NCBI RefSeq assembly: GCF_037646455.1
Contig: NZ_JBBIXN010000006.1
Location: 166,327-230,326 of the forward strand
Reading direction: 5' to 3'
DNA from: Draconibacterium mangrovi_A
Lineage (GTDB): Bacteria; Bacteroidota; Bacteroidia; Bacteroidales; Prolixibacteraceae
Length of the DNA stretch: 64,000 nucleotides
Each line of letters starts with the position of its first letter. Position 1 is the first letter of the stretch. Below are positions 37,072 to 46,133 of this stretch, piece by piece. The notes beneath the pieces were generated by a model, which searched no databases, was not told the origin of the DNA, and worked only from the letters and a program-made list of their open reading frames with translations. Made by a program: the position numbers and the translations under genes.

Positions 37072-37085
37072 TGCAAACGTTTTAT
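37072..37085. promoter_or_regulatory. operator-like site 2 of left control region
   Basis: TGCAAACGTTTTAT has a perfect AAACGTTT core and lies 68 bases from site 1. The same sequence stands at the same distance in the 44.3-kb control region. Confidence 0.6.
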
Positions 37086-37204
37086 CGTAAATCCGGTAGC
37101 TCTAAATTATTGTTCTGAAATTCATTACTGGCTTATACCGGAAATCTTAATTTACGTTTCAGTTATGAAGGAAATAATAGTTGAGAGCAAGCATAATTCA
37201 GAAG

Positions 37205-37236
37205 TAAAAAAGGGAGACAACCTGTCGATTGTCCCC
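37205..37236 (-). terminator. rho-independent terminator of the SusC/SusD operon
   Basis: On the minus strand GGGGACAA and TTGTCTCCC pair across an eight-base loop and are followed by TTTTTT. It stands about 40 bases after the susD-like stop codon. It separates the sigma/FecR/SusC/SusD unit from the next operon. Confidence 0.85.
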
Positions 37237-37277
37237 CATCTAAACTAAACTATGAATATAAACCGGTTACAATCTCT

Positions 37278-38861
37278 TTAGTTATCCGGGTTCTGAACCA
37301 GAGCCGGATTTGAATCGAAATCGTATTGTGGAATTTTAAACAAAAAGTCTTTTGAAGGTACCATTTCAAGGGGAGTCTCTACATACATGTAAATTCCTTC
37401 GTCGTTACCATACTGAACATGCTTTTGCACGTTTTCACCAATACGGTCGGTACGAATCTCATCGTAATACAACTTGGCTTCACCAACCAATTCCCATCCC
37501 TGCTCGCGGAATATGGAATCGGCAAATTGCTCCTGCGATAAACCGGTCGGAAGGTTATCGAGGTTCGAACGGTTACGTACGGCATTTATGGCATCGTAAG
37601 CCGCTGTTGAAGGACCATTTACATGGTTTTCGGCTTCGGCAAAGTTTAGTAACACATCGGCATAACGTATTACATACATTTGAGCCTGAGGTCTTTTCAA
37701 GGTCGCAGATTCTGGAGTACGGTCGTAAAACTTAACATTTCCGGGTCCGGCACTTTTCCATCCGCGGGTACCCGGATAAAAACCTTTGTCTTCAGGAAGC
37801 CATACCAAAGTATCTAAAATGTTACTTGGATTTCCTTTTTCCGTTGTATTGAATTTGGTCAGGAAAGTGCCTTCTTTACGTGCATCGGTATCGCTGTAAG
37901 TGAGGTAATGCTGAATTGAAGGATGGAAACGGCGATACATGTAACAACCCAGTGTATATTCAGTAATGTTTACTCCGAACATTACATGATTATTATTATG
38001 CTGACCACTAAGGCCTGCAAACTGTATCTCAAAAACCGACTCCAATCCGTTTTTATTTTCCGTATTCCACCAAAACCATAAATCTTTAAAATCAGGTTCC
38101 AGGTCATATTCACCTGAACTCATTACATCTTCCAAAACATCCCTCGACAGGGTATAATAACTCTCATCTCCTGTCATATCGGCATACGTAAGGTAAACAT
38201 CGCCCAGCAAAGATTGAGCAGCACCTTGTGATGCTCTCCAGATGTCGGTTGCATCGTACTCTGATTTTTTGGGCAGATTCTGAATACAGAACTCCAGATC
38301 CTTGATGATATAGTCGTAAGTGTCTTCAAATGACTCTCTTGGAATTTCCAGGCCATCCAATCCTTCAGTGAATGTTTCCGGAATTGGAACACCACCCCAC
38401 ATGCGAACCAGGTTAAAGTAGGTTGCTGCTCTTACAAAGCGTGCTTCAGCAAAGAATCTCTGTTTCAAAGCCTCATCCATTTCAACATCTTCACCGCGTC
38501 CGATAACCAGATTAACCCGGTTAATTACATCGTATGCATTGTCCCAGTTGGTAATTACCATTTTATCGGCGTTATTCATATCACTCCACACATTCCACAA
38601 GTGCATATTGTCTTTGGCATATGCGGGAGAACCAAACTCCGTCACTACTTCCAAGTACATTACATATTTGTTGTACCCGTCGAATGCATCGCGGTATCCG
38701 TCGTAAACACCGGCCAAAGCTGTACCCAGTTCGTCGGCATTGTTGTAGTAGTTATTAGGAGACAAGAAAGTATAAGGCTCCTCGGTTAAATCTGTACAAT
38801 TTGATAAAATGAGAACTGTACAACCCAGTATGATATATTTTAGAAATTTCATTCGTTTCAT
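37278..38861 (-). CDS. SusD/RagB family glycan-binding lipoprotein
   Basis: This 527-residue lipoprotein has a signal ending LILSNC (Cys22). It shows the SusD start (LTEEPYTFLSPNNYYNNADEL) and the C-terminal RagB block (LKRPQAQMYVIRYADVLLNFAEAEN, then AINAVRNRSNL). SusD proteins cap the SusC barrel at the cell surface and hand over oligosaccharides. It lies 11 bases from the SusC gene and ends its operon at the 37.2-kb terminator. The glycan bound cannot be read from sequence. Confidence 0.95.
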   Translation of the reverse strand: MKRMKFLKYIILGCTVLILSNCTDLTEEPYTFLSPNNYYNNADELGTALAGVYDGYRDAFDGYNKYVMYLEVVTEFGSPAYAKDNMHLWNVWSDMNNADKMVITNWDNAYDVINRVNLVIGRGEDVEMDEALKQRFFAEARFVRAATYFNLVRMWGGVPIPETFTEGLDGLEIPRESFEDTYDYIIKDLEFCIQNLPKKSEYDATDIWRASQGAAQSLLGDVYLTYADMTGDESYYTLSRDVLEDVMSSGEYDLEPDFKDLWFWWNTENKNGLESVFEIQFAGLSGQHNNNHVMFGVNITEYTLGCYMYRRFHPSIQHYLTYSDTDARKEGTFLTKFNTTEKGNPSNILDTLVWLPEDKGFYPGTRGWKSAGPGNVKFYDRTPESATLKRPQAQMYVIRYADVLLNFAEAENHVNGPSTAAYDAINAVRNRSNLDNLPTGLSQEQFADSIFREQGWELVGEAKLYYDEIRTDRIGENVQKHVQYGNDEGIYMYVETPLEMVPSKDFLFKIPQYDFDSNPALVQNPDN

Positions 38862-38872
38862 GGTTTTAAAGT

Positions 38873-41800
38873 TTAAAATTTAGCACTGATTCCGAACAAC
38901 ATTGTCTTAGCAAAAGGATAGTTTGTATTTCCGTTTTCAGGATTATAACCTCTGTGATTGGCAGATGTAAAATAATTCTGAGCATTCACATAGAAATTCA
39001 ACTCTTTCACCCAGTTTGCATTATCGATCAACGAAGAAAGATCGTATCCCAGTTTTATATTTTTCAATACGAAATACTTCCAGTCTCCGTTCGTTCTGTC
39101 CGACAGATAAATCTCCTGGGCACCTGCCCGCGGAAATGAGCCACTCTGATTACTTTCACTCCACATTCTGTCGTAAGCATATTTTGTCGGCAGGTAATTC
39201 CGGTTTTGAATCTGGTTTTCGCCATAACTCAAATAACCGGTACTGTTGTTGTCCTGAGCCGAAATTCCGGTAGCACCCTGTCCGTAGATATCAAGTGTGA
39301 AATTTAGGTACGAAAGATTAGTAGAAATTCCATAGAATACATCCGGCTCAGTCGATCCGATATTGATGTAGTCTTCGCTGTTAATCGTTTTATCATCGTT
39401 ATGATCCATGTACATCTCCTCCCCAAACTGAGCAGAGGAACGTATCTCGCGGTAAGCATCCAATTCTGCCTGTGTGGTAATAATTCCGGCCGATTCACGT
39501 GCCCAAAGGCTGTTTACCGGCTCGCCAACTATTAAATAGCGGGCAATACCTGCTGTTGAAGATCCCAGGTTGATTTCCTCAACATCGCCATACAACTCAA
39601 CAATTTCGTTTTTATTGGTCGACAAATTAGCACTTACATCCCATTTCAGTTCAGAATCAACCACTCGTGCATGCAAATTAAATTCGAATCCGACATTCTT
39701 CACCTCGCCAATATTTTTTAGCATGCTGTTGTAACCCGAGGTTGTTGGAATGGGTACATTATACAGCAAATCGGTGGTTTTACGCTGGTAATAGTCAACA
39801 TTGAAATCCAGACGATTCCACAAGCTTAAATCAACTCCAATATTGTATTGCGTATTGCGCTCCCATTTTAAGTCGGGATTACCAATGGTTTCAACAAATC
39901 CTAAAAGAGGAACACCGTCGAACACATAATACGAAGGATTTAACGACGACAGCGACTGGTAGTTACCAATCTCCTGGTTACCTGTAACACCGTAACTCGT
40001 TCTCAGTTTTAAATTCGAAATTGCATCAGCGTTGTCCATAAATGATTCCTGGTCTATTTTCCAGCCTAAACCCAACGACGGGAAGAATCCCCATTTGTTA
40101 TTTTCACCAAAACGAGAAGATCCATCGTATCTTCCGGTTGCAGTAAGCAGATACTTATCAGCATACGAATAAGCTGCTCTTGCAGTCCACGAAATCAAAC
40201 GGTTGGAATACTTATCCGAGCCAATTGAAATACTTTCCTGGCTGGCATACGACATATCGTTTGCGCCTGTAGCATCGTTCTCGAATCCCGAACCACTGGC
40301 CGACAGACTTTCGTAAACATATTCCTGCCAAGAATAAACACCCGTTACAGTTAAGCGGTGTTTGTCCCAGGTATTTGAGTAGGTCAGAATATTTTCGGTC
40401 AGTTGACTGGTTTTCCTGAAGTAGTTTTGTTGTCCAACTCCGGTACTTCCCGAACCAATTCCTGCAGCCGACTTTGAAGTATAATATTGATAGTTTTTCT
40501 CGTTAGCAATATCAACACCATAATTTGTCTTAAACGTCACATTTTCAACAGGAGTAAAAATCGCATAAACATCTCCTAGAATCCTGTCGGTAGATAATTC
40601 ATTGGTAACCTCCGACGCCTCTGCTGCCGGATTCCAGGTTCCTTCGAAATAAGAACTGATCGATGGATCTTCGGTGGCGTAGTACCAGCTTCCGTCGGGA
40701 TTTTTAACCGGAACGGTTGGCCATCCATAACGGAAAATATTACCCGTTGCATTTTCTCTCACATCGCGCTGCGAGCGTCCAACCTGAAGGTGGGTTCCGA
40801 TTGTTAACCACGATCTGAATTCATGTTCGAGGTTGGTACGAAGCGTAAATTTCTTGAAACCTGAAGCCTCCAACATTCCCTCCTGATCGTAAATATTTCC
40901 GGAAAGCATGTAGGTTGTTTTGTCTTTTCCACCGCGGAATGTAATCGAATAATCCTGTGTTGCAGAAGAATTTTTAATGATCTCATCCTGCCAGTCGGTA
41001 TCGTAAGTCGGTGCCGGATTTGAACTGGAATAAACTGGATTACCTGATGAATAGGTATAAGCTTCATTGATAAATGTAAGAAACTCATCGCGTCCCAACA
41101 TTTCAGGAACTCTTGCAGGGGTGGAAATACCATAAGAAGCTTTCACCTCAAGATCGTTCATTCCTTTTGCACCCTGTTTGGTTGTGATAAGAATTACACC
41201 GTTAGCACCTCTTGAACCATAAATGGCTGCAGAAGATGCATCTTTCAATACTTCCATCGATGCGATATCGTTGGTGCTGATGTCGTTCAAATTACTGTTT
41301 ACCAGCGGAAATCCATCGACAACAACCAGTGGCTCATTTCCGGCGCTGATTGAACCAACACCGCGAATCCTGATGGTGGGTGTACTACCCGGTGAAGCGT
41401 CAGCATTAACAACTGCCACACCTGAAGCGCGTCCCTGAAGCGCTTCAATAGGATTGGAAGTTGAAACACTGGCAAGATCTTCCGATTTTACCTGAATAAC
41501 CGAACCAGTCAGGTCGCTTTTTTTCATGGTACCATAACCAACAGCTATCACTTCTTCGAGGCCAATCACGTCTTCCTCTAGCTGAACATTTATTGTTGAT
41601 TGTCCACCAACCGGGATTTCAGCGGTTTTCATTCCAACAAATGAAACAACCAAAACATCGGTATTCGAAACATTTTCAATGGAAAACGAACCATCGGGAC
41701 CCGACAAAACGCCATTAGAAGTTCCTTTAATAATGATCGTAGCTCCCGGCAATGGATCGCCGTATGCGTCGGTTACCGTTCCGGTAACCACCTTGCTTTG

Positions 41801-42205
41801 AGGCAAATTATCTGAACTGACGACGGTTCTGCCGTCTTCTGCTTTCTCGCGAATGATTACCTGCCGATCCAAAATAAAATAATCGAGATTTTGCCCTTCC
41901 AACACATCATCCATAATGTCGTTAATTTGAGCATTTTCAACATTTACTGAAACCAGGCGGTTTTCGTCTACTTCGTTTGTTTTGTACAGGAACACAAATT
42001 CACTTTGCTCCTCTACCTGTTCAAACACTTCTTTTACAGTCTTGTTTGTAAGACTTAAGTTTAGTTTAGTTACCTGAGAATAAGTGGTTTTGGCCGAAAC
42101 CGATACCACAAATAACAGAGACACCAGTACTGTTAGTTTAGTCATTCTCCACAATTGTTTTAGTCTTCCCGTTTCCGAGAAGATAGTTTTTAGTTCATTT
42201 TTCAT
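38873..42205 (-). CDS. SusC-like TonB-dependent receptor with STN signalling domain
   Basis: This 1110-residue outer-membrane protein has a signal peptide (LTVLVSLLFVVSVSAKTTYSQ). An STN domain follows at about residues 45-120, then a carboxypeptidase-regulatory-like beta-sandwich (VTGTVTDAYGDPLPGATI), the plug (IRGVGSISAGNEPLVVVDGFPL) and a 22-strand barrel ending in ISAKF. The STN domain marks it as a transducer that contacts a FecR anti-sigma factor. That fits the FecR and ECF sigma genes directly upstream: substrate loading should release the sigma factor and raise expression of this locus. Confidence 0.95.
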   Translation of the reverse strand: MKNELKTIFSETGRLKQLWRMTKLTVLVSLLFVVSVSAKTTYSQVTKLNLSLTNKTVKEVFEQVEEQSEFVFLYKTNEVDENRLVSVNVENAQINDIMDDVLEGQNLDYFILDRQVIIREKAEDGRTVVSSDNLPQSKVVTGTVTDAYGDPLPGATIIIKGTSNGVLSGPDGSFSIENVSNTDVLVVSFVGMKTAEIPVGGQSTINVQLEEDVIGLEEVIAVGYGTMKKSDLTGSVIQVKSEDLASVSTSNPIEALQGRASGVAVVNADASPGSTPTIRIRGVGSISAGNEPLVVVDGFPLVNSNLNDISTNDIASMEVLKDASSAAIYGSRGANGVILITTKQGAKGMNDLEVKASYGISTPARVPEMLGRDEFLTFINEAYTYSSGNPVYSSSNPAPTYDTDWQDEIIKNSSATQDYSITFRGGKDKTTYMLSGNIYDQEGMLEASGFKKFTLRTNLEHEFRSWLTIGTHLQVGRSQRDVRENATGNIFRYGWPTVPVKNPDGSWYYATEDPSISSYFEGTWNPAAEASEVTNELSTDRILGDVYAIFTPVENVTFKTNYGVDIANEKNYQYYTSKSAAGIGSGSTGVGQQNYFRKTSQLTENILTYSNTWDKHRLTVTGVYSWQEYVYESLSASGSGFENDATGANDMSYASQESISIGSDKYSNRLISWTARAAYSYADKYLLTATGRYDGSSRFGENNKWGFFPSLGLGWKIDQESFMDNADAISNLKLRTSYGVTGNQEIGNYQSLSSLNPSYYVFDGVPLLGFVETIGNPDLKWERNTQYNIGVDLSLWNRLDFNVDYYQRKTTDLLYNVPIPTTSGYNSMLKNIGEVKNVGFEFNLHARVVDSELKWDVSANLSTNKNEIVELYGDVEEINLGSSTAGIARYLIVGEPVNSLWARESAGIITTQAELDAYREIRSSAQFGEEMYMDHNDDKTINSEDYINIGSTEPDVFYGISTNLSYLNFTLDIYGQGATGISAQDNNSTGYLSYGENQIQNRNYLPTKYAYDRMWSESNQSGSFPRAGAQEIYLSDRTNGDWKYFVLKNIKLGYDLSSLIDNANWVKELNFYVNAQNYFTSANHRGYNPENGNTNYPFAKTMLFGISAKF

Positions 42206-42296
42206 ACATTTGATTGTTAGTAATTATTAAATGTAAATAGGTTTAATATGTATCTAATGTCAGCCGGGAGATGAGCCACCATTTCCCGGCTTCTTT

Positions 42297-43484
42297 TTAT
42301 TCGAATTTATATTTGTCAGGTCCAACTTCAGTAAACTTGCCATCGGTGAGTTTCTCGATGTATTCGAACACCCGTTGGCGCCCCACATTGAAATCGAGTT
42401 TTCCTGAAATCTGAATGTTCTTATTTTCCTTATCAACCACCTGGATATCGATGTTGAAATACCTTTCAATCTTACTGAAAACATCATCCAAAGTCTCTTG
42501 GTCAATGGTCACCAGTCCTTCTTTCCAGAGTGTGTAGTTTTCGTGTTCTACAGCCCCGATTTTTATTTCGTGGGTTTGTTTGTCGAAAGTTGCTTTCTGG
42601 TTGGGTACAAGCACTGCCTTTTCACCAAACCACCTGCGACCGTTTTCTTCAATCTGCACACTGCCTTCTTTCAGTACGGTTTCGATAGTTTCGTTTTCGG
42701 GATAAGCAGAAACATTAAACTCCGTTCCCAATACTTTCACTGCCATGGCTGTGGTGCGAACAAAAAACGGTCGTTCAGGATTTTTTTCAACATCGAAATA
42801 TCCTTCACCTGAAAGAAAAACCTCTCTTTTCTTTGCTTCAAACCGACTCGGAAAAATCAGGCGACTACCTGAGTTTACCCAAACCTGGCTGTTATCGGGA
42901 AGCCCCAACTTCACTCTCCTTCCGAAAGAAACCACAAGTGCATCTTTTCCCGATTTATTCATTTTTTTCCGGTCAACTTCAATAGTGTCGTTCCCCACCA
43001 CGATTTTATCGTTGCTCAGATAATCCACCCGGTAATCGGGTCCGGGCACGATTACGCTGCTGCCATCAGCCAGATAAAGCCGTGGCTCTACCATTGTTCC
43101 GATCAACAGCAAGTCTTCCGAAAACTGGTGATTGTGATCTTGCCCGGTAATAATATAATTAGCAAAGTATCCGCTGGCCAAAAGCAAAATAGCCACGGCC
43201 GCATATTTCAGCATCGACAGCACTCTTACATTCCCCTTATTACCTCTTTCCAGATCAATAATATCGGCCTGAATTTTTCGATAAATATTTTCAGGCAGAT
43301 CGCTTGAATAAGATTTCTTTGAAAATTCGAACTGCAGCAATTGCTCCCGAATTTTGAGCATTTCCTCCTTTTCTTCCGGATCATGCATAAAATAATCTGC
43401 GTAATACTGCTCCGTTTCTTTATCGGGCTGGAACACCCATCGAATGAAACGTTTATCTTCTATATATTTTTCCAATGTGGTCAT
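42297..43484 (-). CDS. FecR-family anti-sigma factor
   Basis: This 395-residue inner-membrane protein has a cytoplasmic N-terminal part of about 85 residues that binds sigma, a single membrane helix (MLKYAAVAILLLASGYFANYI), a FecR domain (GRRVKLGLPDNSQVWVNSGS, then FLSGEGYFDVEKN) and a C-terminal DUF4974 module (DDVFSKIERYFNIDIQV). The periplasmic parts should receive the signal from the SusC STN domain. It lies between the sigma and SusC genes and is read with both. Confidence 0.94.
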   Translation of the reverse strand: MTTLEKYIEDKRFIRWVFQPDKETEQYYADYFMHDPEEKEEMLKIREQLLQFEFSKKSYSSDLPENIYRKIQADIIDLERGNKGNVRVLSMLKYAAVAILLLASGYFANYIITGQDHNHQFSEDLLLIGTMVEPRLYLADGSSVIVPGPDYRVDYLSNDKIVVGNDTIEVDRKKMNKSGKDALVVSFGRRVKLGLPDNSQVWVNSGSRLIFPSRFEAKKREVFLSGEGYFDVEKNPERPFFVRTTAMAVKVLGTEFNVSAYPENETIETVLKEGSVQIEENGRRWFGEKAVLVPNQKATFDKQTHEIKIGAVEHENYTLWKEGLVTIDQETLDDVFSKIERYFNIDIQVVDKENKNIQISGKLDFNVGRQRVFEYIEKLTDGKFTEVGPDKYKFE

Positions 43485-43547
43485 TTTTTTATCGTGACGT
43501 TTCCATATAATTGAATGGGAGACAAAAAAGTGGACAGATTTAATTGA

Positions 43548-44153
43548 TTATTTTCTATGCTGTACAACATAGAGAAACAATTCAAGCGAAAAGCCATTGA
43601 GATTTTGCTTGATTTTTTTGATGATCCGGTAAACCTGCTTCTTAGCCGAGTCGGGATTTATCCCCAGAATCTCACCAATTTCTTTATACGATAAACTGTT
43701 GTAGAATTTTAAATAAAGTAATTCGCGTTGTTTCTGATCGAGTTCTCCCAAAACTTTTCTCAACTGTTTGTTTGATTCATCTTCAGACAGCTCTTCCTCG
43801 TTTTCAAGCTTAAAAATAAAAGAACCGCTTTCGGAATCGTCGCGGGCCAAACCGGAAAAAACCATCCTCCCTTTTCGACGCAAACGTTGATAGATTGTAA
43901 GTTTTAGCGATTTCAGCAGGTAGTATTCCAGGTTAACATCGTTGGCCAATTTGCTGCGTCGTGTGTACAACTGCAAAAAAAGTTCCTGTATGCTGTCTTC
44001 GAGAATTGAATTATCGTTTGTGAGTTTAGAACCATAAGCATGAAGCTTGTCGAAATAGGCCACATAAATACGATTAAATGCATCCATATCGCCCTCCTTG
44101 AATTTAAGCCAGGTTTGACGCCAATCCTTCACTTTATTGGTTTGTTTATTCAT
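43548..44153 (-). CDS. ECF-type RNA polymerase sigma factor
   Basis: This protein of about 201 residues contains region 2 (FNRIYVAYFDKLHAYGSKL...LEDSIQELFLQLYTRR) and region 4 (LGELDQKQRELLYLKFYNSLSYKEIGEILGI). The frame opens at 44195, but the preferred start is the internal MNKQTNK at 44153, because the extra residues (MKTVILYYLAFG) do not resemble the family. It should direct transcription of the locus when FecR releases it. It is itself preceded by a housekeeping-type promoter with an operator, giving a second layer of control. Confidence 0.93.
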   Translation of the reverse strand: MNKQTNKVKDWRQTWLKFKEGDMDAFNRIYVAYFDKLHAYGSKLTNDNSILEDSIQELFLQLYTRRSKLANDVNLEYYLLKSLKLTIYQRLRRKGRMVFSGLARDDSESGSFIFKLENEEELSEDESNKQLRKVLGELDQKQRELLYLKFYNSLSYKEIGEILGINPDSAKKQVYRIIKKIKQNLNGFSLELFLYVVQHRK

Positions 44154-44248
44154 AGTTATACCGAATGCCAGATAATACAATATTACTGTCTTCAATACAA
44201 TTACTGAAAAGCCTTATAATATTCGTATTTCCCCCTTCGATTACATCA

Positions 44249-44256
44249 CAAACATA
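44249..44256 (-). promoter_or_regulatory. -7 box of the sigma-factor promoter
   Basis: Minus-strand TATGTTTG fits TAnnTTTG. It is eight bases from operator 1, exactly as at 36988. The transcript start should be near 44242. Confidence 0.7.
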
Positions 44257-44264
44257 CAAAAAAA

Positions 44265-44278
44265 TGTTAACGTTTACA
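44265..44278. promoter_or_regulatory. LacI-type operator, site 1 of central control region
   Basis: TGTTAACGTTTACA, identical to 37004-37017, with the flanking AAAAAAA and TC also shared. It covers the -33 position of the sigma promoter. Confidence 0.72.
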
Positions 44279-44332
44279 TCCACTCTTTCTTTTTAATTTC
44301 AACAGGTTTGAGATTTTTTATTTTCTGAATAA

Positions 44333-44346
44333 TGCAAACGTTTTAT
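44333..44346. promoter_or_regulatory. operator-like site 2 of central control region
   Basis: TGCAAACGTTTTAT, identical to 37072-37085. It ends just at the weak -33 element (TTG at 44346-44348) of the rightward promoter, so a bound repressor would block that promoter too. Confidence 0.62.
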
Positions 44347-44376
44347 TGCAAATAAAAAGAATTAAAACTAGATTTG
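44346..44376 (+). promoter_or_regulatory. promoter of the transporter-GH78-GH127 operon
   Basis: TAGATTTG at 44369-44376 fits the TAnnTTTG -7 box, with a TTG -33 element 20 bases upstream. The transporter start codon is at 44415. Confidence 0.65.
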
Positions 44377-44414
44377 TTCCCTTTCAAATTTAAGTTTTAC
44401 TAACCAATAAAATT

Positions 44415-45923
44415 ATGAATTCAAACCAGGAACTTTCGGCGGGTAAGTCCAGCGTAATCGAACGGCTTGACGCACTGTATGAATACGACCGGGAACCCGT
44501 TTCCGAAAAGAAATTGCACGGCTGGAAAACATTTATTGCCATGTTTGCCGGCGAACACGTAGCCGGAACAGAGTTTGTTCTCGGACCGTTAATGGTGATG
44601 CATGGAGTATCGGCCAAAGATTTTATATGGGGTTTGCTGGTGGGTAACATCCTGGCCGTTTTAAGTTGGGCTCTCTTAACTTCGCCGGTGGCCGTAAAAA
44701 CCCGACTCACTATTTACTGGCAGCTAAAAAAGATAATTGGCCCCTACCTTACCATTGCCTACAGTGCGTTTTACGCCATCGTACTGTGTCTGTTGGCCGG
44801 ATCGATGGTAAATGTTGCGGTTACGGCCATTTCTATTCCGTTTGATGTACCCAATCCCAATTACGCCATGGGCGATGTAATCCCAACCATGCCCTGGATG
44901 ATTATTGCACTGATTGTGGGAACTGTTATTGCATTGCTTGCTGTTCTTGGTTTCGAAAAAATAGCTCAATTCTCTAAAATATGTGCGCCGTGGATGGTAC
45001 TTGTATTTTTTGCTTCGGCCATTGCAATTTTGGCTACGCTGAAAGCAGCTACACCCGAGCAGGGTTTTTGGCAAATCATGAGCGATCAGATTTTTACCGG
45101 AGAACCGATTGGAAATAATTCGAAATATACCTTCTGGCATGTAGCCGGATTTGCCTGGCTATGTAATGCAACGCAACATTTAGGCATGTCGGATGTAACT
45201 ATTTTCCGTTATGCAAAAAGCTGGACACAAGGTTTTGCTTCGGCTTTTGGAATGTTTCTGGGCCACTTTGGTGCCTGGATCGCTTCGGGAATTTTGTGTG
45301 CCGCTTATCTTGCCGATGGCTTTACCAATCCACAACCCGGAACCATTGCACTTTACGGAGCCGGTTTTGCCGGAGCCGTTGCCGTTGTAATTGCCGGATG
45401 GACAACTGCCAACCCGACCTTGTATCGCGCAGGTTTGGCCATACAGGTAGCAACACCAAACTGGCAGCGCTGGAAAGTAACTTTTGCTGCCGGTGCATTC
45501 ATGATCGTCACCGCCTGCATCCCCGCAGTTACGGCTAATCTCGATAGAATTGTAGCCTATTACGGACTGTTCTTTGTTCCGCTGGGCGCTTTCATTATCC
45601 TCGATGTATGGCTGTTCCCTCGAATTGGGTTGATCAGCGACTTCACCGAAAAATCAGGCAAGACCTTTAGCTGGCCATCGGCAATTGCCTGGTTCGGACC
45701 TTTCCTGATCTCGATGTTTATATATGGAAAAGACAATCTCGCCTTTTTGCAACAAATGACTGACGGAAAGCTGCCCGACTGGCTCCACAATTTAAAAATG
45801 GACCTGACTTTTCTGGTAGGTCCTGAGTGGATACTGGCAGCCATATTATACCTGGCATTTAGCTATTATCAACAGAGACAAAAAGCAAACGTTCAACTTA
45901 TAAGAAAAGGAGGATTATCATGA
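44415..45923 (+). CDS. NCS1-family (purine-cytosine permease-like) transporter
   Basis: This 502-residue membrane protein has about 12 helices. GEHVAGTEFVLGPLMVMHG in helix 1 and VIAGWTTANPTLYRAGLAIQ in the middle are the NCS1 signature blocks. NCS1 carriers usually move nucleobases, hydantoins or vitamins with sodium or protons. Here it opens an operon with rhamnosidase and GH127 genes, so a sugar or glycoside substrate is possible but unproven. Its stop overlaps the start of a 63-residue membrane protein by four bases. Confidence 0.85.
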   Translation: MNSNQELSAGKSSVIERLDALYEYDREPVSEKKLHGWKTFIAMFAGEHVAGTEFVLGPLMVMHGVSAKDFIWGLLVGNILAVLSWALLTSPVAVKTRLTIYWQLKKIIGPYLTIAYSAFYAIVLCLLAGSMVNVAVTAISIPFDVPNPNYAMGDVIPTMPWMIIALIVGTVIALLAVLGFEKIAQFSKICAPWMVLVFFASAIAILATLKAATPEQGFWQIMSDQIFTGEPIGNNSKYTFWHVAGFAWLCNATQHLGMSDVTIFRYAKSWTQGFASAFGMFLGHFGAWIASGILCAAYLADGFTNPQPGTIALYGAGFAGAVAVVIAGWTTANPTLYRAGLAIQVATPNWQRWKVTFAAGAFMIVTACIPAVTANLDRIVAYYGLFFVPLGAFIILDVWLFPRIGLISDFTEKSGKTFSWPSAIAWFGPFLISMFIYGKDNLAFLQQMTDGKLPDWLHNLKMDLTFLVGPEWILAAILYLAFSYYQQRQKANVQLIRKGGLS

Positions 45924-46111
45924 AAAAGCTGTTAATTTTAATATCCTATATTGGACTGGCATTTACTTTCATTCCTTCGATACTTGTATTAAAAGGTGTT
46001 GTTACGCTACAAAATCACTTTTGGCTAATGGTAGTAGGAATGGTGTTATGGTTTGCAACCGCCCCTTTCTGGATGAAAAGCAAATCGCTGGACGAAGCTG
46101 AAGAAGAATAG
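45920..46111 (+). CDS. small two-helix membrane protein, likely transporter partner
   Basis: This 63-residue protein has two hydrophobic helices (LLILISYIGLAFTFIPSIL and HFWLMVVGMVLWFATAPFW) and a charged tail KSKSLDEAEEE. The ATGA overlap with the NCS1 gene, preceded by AAAGGAGG, implies coupled translation. It may be an accessory subunit that stabilises the transporter. No family is recognised. Confidence 0.8.
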   Translation: MKKLLILISYIGLAFTFIPSILVLKGVVTLQNHFWLMVVGMVLWFATAPFWMKSKSLDEAEEE

Positions 46112-46133
46112 AAACTGTATTTAATTAATTGCC

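Larger units (their letters stand above)
36967..37277. other. control region between susD-like terminator and the GH operon
   Basis: This 311-bp gap has no credible gene. From right to left it holds the terminator of the SusC/SusD operon (37205-37236), a second operator-like site (37072-37085), a first operator (37004-37017), and the promoter box (36988-36995) of the long leftward operon. Confidence 0.8.
44196..44414. other. divergent control region between sigma factor and transporter genes
   Basis: This 219-bp space serves two promoters reading away from each other. It holds the leftward -7 box (44249-44256), operator 1 (44265-44278), operator 2 (44333-44346) and the rightward -7 box (44369-44376). 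No gene is present. Confidence 0.8.

Noticed and set aside
44154..44195. The upstream start of the ECF sigma factor
   Set aside because: The 14 extra residues are hydrophobic and unlike ECF N-termini; the MNKQTNK start gives the usual size.
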